From Acidobacteriota bacterium (GTDB taxonomy: Bacteria; Acidobacteriota; Polarisedimenticolia; J045): a stretch of DNA of 11,393 nt. Numbering within the stretch: the stretch's first letter is position 1; every line of letters begins with the position of its first letter. The notes under the pieces were generated by a model, which was given only the letters and a program-made list of their open reading frames with translations, had not been told where the DNA came from and did not search any database. This document shows, one piece after another, positions 8,148 through 11,393 of this stretch. The stretch is from positions 1 through 11,393 of the forward strand of contig JALTMS010000535.1 of the NCBI GenBank assembly GCA_027001345.1, written 5' to 3'. The position numbers and the translations under genes were made by a program.

Positions 8148-8156
8148 CGCAACAGC

Positions 8157-9494
8157 CTATCCGAGGCGGGCTTCGAGTTCGGCGAGAGTCCTGTGGATCG
8201 ACGGGTCCTCGCTGCGGAGTCGGTCGATCTTGCGTACCGCGTGGAGCACGGTGGTGTGGTGCTTGCCGCCGAAGATCTGGCCGATCGTGGGGTAGCTCTC
8301 TCTGGCCAGCTTCTTGCCGAGATACATCGCGATCTGCCGTGGAAAGGCGATGCGCCGGGCGTTGGTGCGGGACTTGAGATCGGCCACCCGCAGGTTGAAG
8401 TGCCGGGCCACTGCCCGAAGGATTTCCTCGAGAGTCACCGGCTCTTCCTCTGCGGGGGACATCGAGTGCACCACTTCGCGAGCGAAGGCCAGATCGGCGG
8501 TGCGGCGCTGAATCGAGGCGGAGGCGATGAGGGTCGTCAGACAGCCCTCGAGTTCGCGGATATTGCTCTGAATCTGGCCGGCGATGTACAGCGCGACCTC
8601 GGGCTGGAGCTGCCATCCCTTCGAGGCGGCGATCTTGTTGAGAATCGCGACCTTGGTCTCGAGATCCGGTGGCTGGATGTCGGCGATCAGGCCCCACTCG
8701 AAACGGCTGCGCAGGCGCTCGGCCAGGCTCGGGATCGAGCGCGGTGGGGCATCGGAGGCCAGGACGATCTGCTGGCCTGCGTCGTAGAGCGCATTGAAGG
8801 TGTGGAAAAACTCCTCCTGGGTGCTCTCCTTGCCGGCAATGAACTGGATGTCGTCGACCAACAGCACGTCCACCGAGCGGTAGCGAGCGCGGAACTCCGG
8901 AGTCTTTTCGAAGCGAATCGCGGTGATCAGCTCGTTGATGAACTGCTCGGATGTCACGTAGGAAAGGCGAATGCCGGGCTGCTTGCTCAGCCAGCGATTG
9001 CCGATCGCCTGCATCAGATGGGTCTTGCCCAGACCGACACCGCCGTAGATGAACAAGGGGTTGTAGGCCCCTCCGAGCTGGTCGGTGGTGGCCAGGGCCG
9101 CGGCATGGGCGAACTGGTTGCAGGAGCTGACGACGAAGTTTTCGAAGGTGTAGCGGGGGTTGAGGCGCGGCGAGGGGTAGGGCGCCGGCTTGGGAGGGGT
9201 GGCAGAGGAGCTGCCCGAGGTGTCCTCGTCACGGACGACGAAAACCAGCTCGGCCGAAGGCAGCCCTACCTTGGGTAGGGTGGCACGGATCGTCTCGAGG
9301 TACTGACTTTGCAGCCACTCGGCGAACATGGTGTTGGGGACCTGCACCCGAAGCAGGTCGCCTTCCATGCTCAGCAGCCGAGTGGGCCGGAACCAGGTGT
9401 CGAAGATCGATGCGCTGACCTGCGGTCTGAGCGCCTCGAGAACTCTGTCCCAGGCCCCCCCTCGACCACTGTCCCGACGCAGGTGGTTTTCCAC
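8157..9494 (-). CDS. dnaA: Chromosomal replication initiator protein DnaA
   Basis: This 445-aa (preferred start) protein is the AAA+ initiator that binds DnaA boxes and opens the origin. Domain I spans about 14-88 (AWDRVLEALRPQVSASIFDTWF). A short Ser/Pro linker (about 92-112) stands for domain II. The AAA+ core has Walker A GGVGLGKT (151-158), Walker B LLVDDIQF (211-218), sensor 1 LASD (245-248), the arginine-finger region RLRSRFEWG (260-268) and sensor 2 NIRELEG (311-317). The DNA-binding domain carries the signature around GGKHHTTVLHA (409-419). His412 sits where most DnaA proteins have Asp. The GTG at 9492-9494 is preferred because AGAGG lies 9 nt upstream and the coding character begins there. 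ATG 9552-9554 (465 aa) is an alternative without a visible Shine-Dalgarno. The frame is open to a TTG at 9683, but that stretch looks non-coding. Confidence 0.96.
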   Translation of the reverse strand: MENHLRRDSGRGGAWDRVLEALRPQVSASIFDTWFRPTRLLSMEGDLLRVQVPNTMFAEWLQSQYLETIRATLPKVGLPSAELVFVVRDEDTSGSSSATPPKPAPYPSPRLNPRYTFENFVVSSCNQFAHAAALATTDQLGGAYNPLFIYGGVGLGKTHLMQAIGNRWLSKQPGIRLSYVTSEQFINELITAIRFEKTPEFRARYRSVDVLLVDDIQFIAGKESTQEEFFHTFNALYDAGQQIVLASDAPPRSIPSLAERLRSRFEWGLIADIQPPDLETKVAILNKIAASKGWQLQPEVALYIAGQIQSNIRELEGCLTTLIASASIQRRTADLAFAREVVHSMSPAEEEPVTLEEILRAVARHFNLRVADLKSRTNARRIAFPRQIAMYLGKKLARESYPTIGQIFGGKHHTTVLHAVRKIDRLRSEDPSIHRTLAELEARLG

Positions 9495-9495
9495 A
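9487..9495 (+). promoter_or_regulatory. DnaA box overlapping the dnaA start codon
   Basis: A perfect TTTTCCACA lies here on the + strand. On the - strand its complement TGTGGAAAA contains the preferred GTG start codon of dnaA (9492-9494). DnaA bound here would cover the start region, which is compatible with autoregulation. Confidence 0.6.
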
Positions 9496-9555
9496 GCCTC
9501 TACCCTCTTTTCTCGCTGCGATTTGACCTGGGTCGAGGGGAGAAATACACACATG

Positions 9556-9575
9556 TTTTCCACAACTGTGGAAGA
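9556..9575. promoter_or_regulatory. Inverted pair of DnaA boxes
   Basis: TTTTCCACA (9556-9564, + strand) and TCTTCCACA (9567-9575, - strand) face each other with 2 bp between them, forming a near-palindrome. An AT-rich pyrimidine tract follows at 9588-9612. The pair lies about 60-80 bp upstream of the preferred dnaA start, in its leader or promoter region. Confidence 0.65.
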
Positions 9576-9749
9576 ATGGTGCTGTTTCTTAACCCTTTTC
9601 TTTTTATGGGTTTGAGGTGACGAACGTGCGTTCTGCGTTGCAGACGCCCCACCGCTGTCCCCTGGCCCACCGGCCCTGGTCAAGATCCTGCTGCCATGAT
9701 GACTCGAGCCCCGCCCGAGCCATTCCCCGCCACGATCGAAAACGGCCTG

Positions 9750-9779
9750 ACCGTAACACCTTCGTCAGAGGAGAGACAA
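9750..9779 (-). promoter_or_regulatory. Possible dnaA promoter
   Basis: On the - strand, TTGTCT (9774-9779) and TACGGT (9750-9755) are 18 bp apart and point towards dnaA. The -10 matches the consensus only at its first, second and last bases, so the call is weak. A DnaA-box-like 9-mer lies just upstream at 9785-9793. Confidence 0.3.
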
Positions 9780-9784
9780 GGGGA

Positions 9785-9793
9785 ATTTCCACA
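9785..9793 (+). promoter_or_regulatory. DnaA-box-like site ATTTCCACA
   Basis: ATTTCCACA differs by one base from the TTTTCCACA boxes in this window. It lies about 290 bp upstream of dnaA, next to the weak dnaA promoter candidate. Confidence 0.4.
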
Positions 9794-9899
9794 GTTTTGC
9801 TATCCTCTTGGCTCCTCTCACCTTGGTCTCGTCGCTGGGATGGAGTCGCTGGCCCGGTAAGAATCGACCGGGTATCAGAAACCCTCGGCCCCGGCTGGT

Positions 9900-9928
9900 T
9901 TGACACCCGGCGGGGGGACCCCTAGGCT
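9900..9928 (+). promoter_or_regulatory. Promoter of the rpmH-rnpA-yidD-yidC operon
   Basis: A perfect -35 hexamer TTGACA (9900-9905) is followed after exactly 17 bp by TAGGCT (9923-9928), which keeps the T, A and final T of a sigma70 -10. It points into rpmH and implies transcription starting near 9935 with a leader of about 115-130 nt. The spacer contains the small palindrome GGGGACCCC (9914-9922). Confidence 0.7.
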
Positions 9929-10047
9929 ATCCCGGTTTCGGAAAGGTCCTGCGGACGTCGTGGGCTGGTGTGCGAGTGTGCACCGGCGGCCCGGCGAGGG
10001 TGGGGCCACGACAGCGACCGGCGGCGGTGGAGCGTGCCAGCGCGGCC

Positions 10048-10058
10048 GAGGTGCGAGG
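10048..10058 (+). promoter_or_regulatory. Twin Shine-Dalgarno sites for rnpA and rpmH
   Basis: GAGGT (10048-10052) lies 8 nt before GTG 10061, the proposed rnpA start. GAGG (10055-10058) lies 9 nt before ATG 10068, the rpmH start. Each start codon thus has its own well-spaced ribosome-binding site, while the two starts are only 7 nt apart. Confidence 0.65.
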
Positions 10059-10060
10059 CG

Positions 10061-10582
10061 GTGCACAATGAAGAGAACTTTCCAGCCCAACAATCGCAAG
10101 AGAAAGAAGACTCACGGGTTCCGCGCCCGGATGAAGACCGTCGGGGGACGTCGCGTGCTGCGGCGCCGACGGGCGAAGGGCCGCAAGCGGCTGGCCGTCT
10201 GAGTCCAGCTCCGCGCCGAACCTTTCCGCCGCTGGCTCGTCTCAAGAAAAGGCGCGAGTACCTCGAGGTCTATGACCGTGGAATTCGAGTGGCGGGGGGC
10301 CACATCGTCCTGTTCGTCCTGCCTGGCAGCACGGGCAGCGCGCGTCTGGGGATCACGGCGACCCGCCGGGTGGGGGTAGCAGCCGATCGCAACCGCGTCC
10401 GGCGACGGCTGCGCGAGGTGTTCCGTCACCATCGTCATGCGCTGCCCGAGTGGGACCTGGTGGTGAACGTGCGGCGCTCGGCGGTGGGCCGCTCCTACCA
10501 GGGCCTGGAAAAGGATTTTCTCGAGTTGATCGGCCGCGCGGCCAGGAAACTCTCCCGCCCCCCCACAGGAGGATCCCCGTGA
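10061..10582 (+). CDS. rnpA: RNase P protein component, with N-terminal extension overlapping rpmH
   Basis: This is the basic protein subunit that assists RNase P RNA in maturing tRNA 5' ends. The conserved core begins around FPPLARLKKRREYLEVYDRG and includes ARLGITATRR and the RNR motif ADRNRVRRRLREVFR (about 108-122 of 173 aa). No ATG, GTG or TTG occurs in frame between 10064 and the core. The next GTG (in GIRVAGG) would remove conserved N-terminal residues. The best start is GTG 10061, with GAGGT 8 nt upstream. The first roughly 46 residues are then read from the same DNA as rpmH in another frame. They are rich in Glu, Asp, Gln, Pro and Arg, for example EENFPAQQSQEKED. A CTG at 10199 overlapping the rpmH stop (CTGA) is an alternative start, but CTG is rare and no Shine-Dalgarno precedes it. 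The core is certain and the start is inferred. The stop overlaps the yidD start. Confidence 0.85.
   Translation: MHNEENFPAQQSQEKEDSRVPRPDEDRRGTSRAAAPTGEGPQAAGRLSPAPRRTFPPLARLKKRREYLEVYDRGIRVAGGHIVLFVLPGSTGSARLGITATRRVGVAADRNRVRRRLREVFRHHRHALPEWDLVVNVRRSAVGRSYQGLEKDFLELIGRAARKLSRPPTGGSP
10068..10202 (+). CDS. rpmH: 50S ribosomal protein L34
   Basis: This 44-aa, strongly basic ribosomal large-subunit protein has the full L34 pattern: MKRTFQPNNRKRKKTHGFRA, then RMKTVGGRRVLRRRRAKGRK and a short RLAV end. The length is typical. ATG 10068-10070 follows GAGG by 9 nt. It is the first recognised gene after the promoter at 9900-9928. If rnpA starts at GTG 10061 as proposed, rpmH is completely nested within rnpA in a different frame. 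Confidence 0.97.
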   Translation: MKRTFQPNNRKRKKTHGFRARMKTVGGRRVLRRRRAKGRKRLAV

Positions 10583-10851
10583 GCTTTGGGCGCCGTCTGG
10601 CGATCGGAGTCATCCGCGGCTACCAGCGCTACATCTCGCCGATGCTGGGATCCCACTGTCGCTTTCTTCCCTCATGCTCCGAGTATGCCGTGATGGCGAT
10701 CGACGAGTGGGGAGTGGTGAGGGGCGGCGCCCTGGCGGCCTGGCGCATCCTCAGGTGCCATCCCTTCACGGCTGGGGGGCTGGATCTACCTCCACGACGG
10801 ATTGCATCGAAGCCGGTTCACGGGCCGGCTTCTGGAAGGTATTCGGGCTGA
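10579..10851 (+). CDS. yidD: Membrane protein insertion efficiency factor YidD
   Basis: This 90-aa member of the small YidD family assists YidC-dependent insertion of inner-membrane proteins and associates with the membrane. Family marks are IRGYQRYISPMLGSHCRF, LPSCSEYA with its paired cysteines, and RILRCHPFTAGG. The usual GGxDPVP ending is here GGLDLPP. It is followed by a tail of about 18 aa, making the protein slightly long for the family. The start is GTG 10579-10581 with a perfect AGGAGG 6 nt upstream. It overlaps the rnpA stop as GTGA. yidC follows 2 bp after its stop. Confidence 0.92.
   Translation: MSFGRRLAIGVIRGYQRYISPMLGSHCRFLPSCSEYAVMAIDEWGVVRGGALAAWRILRCHPFTAGGLDLPPRRIASKPVHGPASGRYSG
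10809..10832 (+). repeat. 8-bp inverted repeat at the yidD 3' end
   Basis: GAAGCCGG (10809-10816) and CCGGCTTC (10825-10832) form a perfect 8-bp stem with an 8-nt loop, TTCACGGG. It lies inside the last codons of yidD, 21 nt before the yidC ATG. No T run follows, so it is not a classical terminator. It could affect mRNA processing or yidC translation. Confidence 0.45.
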
Positions 10852-10853
10852 AG

Positions 10854-11393
10854 ATGGATCGAGAGACCACGTTTCGTACTCTGGCCGCGGTGGGGTTGTC
10901 CATCGTGGTGATGATCGCCTGGGCCTACTTCTTCGGACCCAAGCCCGGCGCCGTACCGCCTCCCGCGGAGGCGCAGGAGAGTGCCGCCCCCGCCCCCATG
11001 GAGCCGCCGACAGCGCCACCGACCACCTCGGCTGCCGTCGCTCAGCGGCCCGCGGCCGAGGCTGCACCGACGCCGGACGCCTCCGGCGATCAGTGGGAAA
11101 AGATCGAGGGCACCTCGGGGCAGGCCAACGTGGAGGTCTTCACCGACGGCCAGCAGATCGTCTTCTCGGCCCGTGGCGGGCGCCTGTTGTCCTGGAGGCT
11201 GCTGGACTATGAACAGCTTCCGGGAGCGGACGACGGCCGCCCGGTGGATCTGGTCTCGCCCCAGGCGCGCGCCCTCGATCACGACCCGCTCTACATCGAG
11301 CTGGCCGACGAACAACTCGAAGCCAGGATCAACCAGGCCTGGTACCAGGTTTCCGAAGCCGCCGCCGACGGTGACGAAATCTCGTCCCTCGGC
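10854..11393 (+). CDS. yidC: Membrane protein insertase YidC (5' part, runs off the window)
   Basis: This is an open frame of 180 codons without a stop, cut by the window end. The visible part has an N-terminal membrane helix (about 9-27, LAAVGLSIVVMIAWAYFF). A Pro/Ala/Thr-rich linker follows (about 29-78). The start of the periplasmic beta domain of Gram-negative YidC comes next, with NVEVFTDG, IVFSARGGRLLSWRL and PVDLVSP. The insertase core with its five conserved membrane helices lies beyond the window. YidC inserts membrane proteins alone or with SecYEG. ATG 10854-10856 lies 2 bp after the yidD stop. The ribosome-binding site is weak (GGAAGG is 13 nt away), so coupling to yidD is likely. 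Gene order after yidD supports the assignment. Confidence 0.93.
   Translation, partial: MDRETTFRTLAAVGLSIVVMIAWAYFFGPKPGAVPPPAEAQESAAPAPMEPPTAPPTTSAAVAQRPAAEAAPTPDASGDQWEKIEGTSGQANVEVFTDGQQIVFSARGGRLLSWRLLDYEQLPGADDGRPVDLVSPQARALDHDPLYIELADEQLEARINQAWYQVSEAAADGDEISSLG

Larger units (their letters stand above)
7885..8156. other. Candidate oriC (dnaA-dnaN intergenic region)
   Basis: This 272-bp gene-free gap lies between dnaN and dnaA, a frequent place for bacterial origins. It contains two tandem DnaA-box-like 9-mers (7965-7982), a TTTTGCACA (8095-8103) and a perfect TTTTCCACA on the - strand (8122-8130). Next to the tandem boxes, TAG repeats (7950-7961) lead into an AT-richer stretch (about 7901-7945, roughly 62% A+T by hand count in an otherwise GC-rich window). 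This fits a DnaA-box cluster plus unwinding element. No promoter for dnaN could be called with confidence. The assignment rests on gene context and motif recognition, not on a measured origin. Confidence 0.72.
9495..10060. other. dnaA-rpmH divergent intergenic region
   Basis: This region of about 570 bp separates the leftward dnaA block from the rightward rpmH block. It holds no convincing gene. It contains the inverted DnaA-box pair (9556-9575), an AT-rich pyrimidine tract (9588-9612, about 68% A+T by hand count), a possible dnaA promoter (9750-9779), a box-like ATTTCCACA (9785-9793), a 6-bp inverted repeat CCCGGT/ACCGGG (9853-9858 and 9867-9872), the rpmH promoter (9900-9928) and a GC-rich rpmH leader of about 110 nt. 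It may be the second half of a bipartite origin. Open frames here (for example 9617-9925 +) have no recognisable protein character. Confidence 0.7.

Noticed and set aside
7885..8156. A dedicated dnaN promoter in the dnaA-dnaN gap
   Set aside because: Candidates such as TGGAAA with GATAGC at 17-bp spacing match the consensus too poorly to call.
7885..8697. Upstream extension of the dnaN frame through the origin gap into dnaA
   Set aside because: The added residues do not resemble clamp sequence. The normal DnaN N-terminus MRITVDQ has its own Shine-Dalgarno at the expected position.
8801..8809. Another TTTTCCACA (on the - strand) within dnaA
   Set aside because: It encodes part of the conserved FFHTFNAL segment of DnaA, so the match is explained by coding sequence.
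9495..9683. N-terminal extension of DnaA to ATG 9554 or TTG 9683
   Set aside because: The extra residues are unlike DnaA domain I, and the DNA there is AT-rich and full of DnaA boxes. GTG 9494 has a better ribosome-binding site. ATG 9554 remains possible but less likely.
9982..10025. Nine-base direct repeat ACCGGCGGC in the rpmH leader (9982-9990 and 10017-10025)
   Set aside because: Two short GC-rich copies 35 bp apart are expected by chance in such GC-rich sequence, and no further copies were found.
10199..10201. CTG overlapping the rpmH stop as the rnpA start
   Set aside because: A CTGA overlap looks attractive for coupling, but CTG is a very rare start and no Shine-Dalgarno precedes it. 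GTG 10061 is better supported. It was not fully excluded.
1..11393. Mobile elements, CRISPR arrays, tRNA or rRNA genes
   Set aside because: No transposase-like protein, repeat-spacer pattern or RNA gene was recognised. The window is a compact housekeeping locus.

Overview
The window is the chromosomal replication-origin neighbourhood of a GC-rich, Gram-negative-type bacterium. On the + strand, rightwards, lie rpmH (L34), rnpA (RNase P protein), yidD and the 5' part of yidC. On the - strand, leftwards, lie dnaA, dnaN, recF, gyrB, gyrA and a small transaldolase. The two blocks diverge from an intergenic region of about 570 bp upstream of dnaA, so both are transcribed away from the origin. Signs of a Gram-negative envelope or lineage are the long insert in GyrB before its QRYKGLGEMN motif, and the single N-terminal membrane helix, Pro/Ala linker and start of a periplasmic domain in YidC. 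The gene order and protein style would fit Acidobacteriota or a related deep-branching phylum, but this is a low-confidence guess.

Layout on the - strand (right to left): dnaA (8157-9494), a 272-bp dnaA-dnaN gap (7885-8156) holding the best oriC candidate, dnaN (6769-7884), recF (5680-6765), gyrB (3234-5687), gyrA (704-3184) and tal (16-663). dnaN and recF are 3 bp apart, recF and gyrB overlap by 8 bp, gyrB and gyrA are 49 bp apart, and gyrA and tal are 40 bp apart. This looks like one replication/topology operon with a pentose-phosphate gene at its end.

Layout on the + strand: a good sigma70-type promoter at 9900-9928 leads into rpmH (10068-10202), rnpA, yidD (10579-10851, overlapping the rnpA stop as GTGA) and yidC (10854 to the window end, incomplete).

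The most striking feature is rnpA. No ATG, GTG or TTG lies in its frame where a normal RNase P protein would start. The nearest usable start is a GTG at 10061, 7 nt upstream of the rpmH ATG. rpmH would then be wholly nested, out of frame, inside rnpA, and each start has its own well-spaced Shine-Dalgarno sequence. This is the arrangement known from Thermus, here in a clearly different genome.

A second point is the origin architecture. DnaA boxes of the form TTTTCCACA lie both upstream of dnaA and between dnaA and dnaN. In the latter gap, two tandem box-like 9-mers are followed in triplet phase by TAG repeats and an AT-richer stretch, resembling the Bacillus subtilis basal unwinding system with DnaA-trios. 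The preferred dnaA start codon lies inside a DnaA box. Two residue oddities are GyrA Gln85 at the quinolone-contact Ser83 position and DnaA His412 at a DNA-contacting Asp position. No mobile elements, tRNA or rRNA genes or CRISPR arrays were seen.
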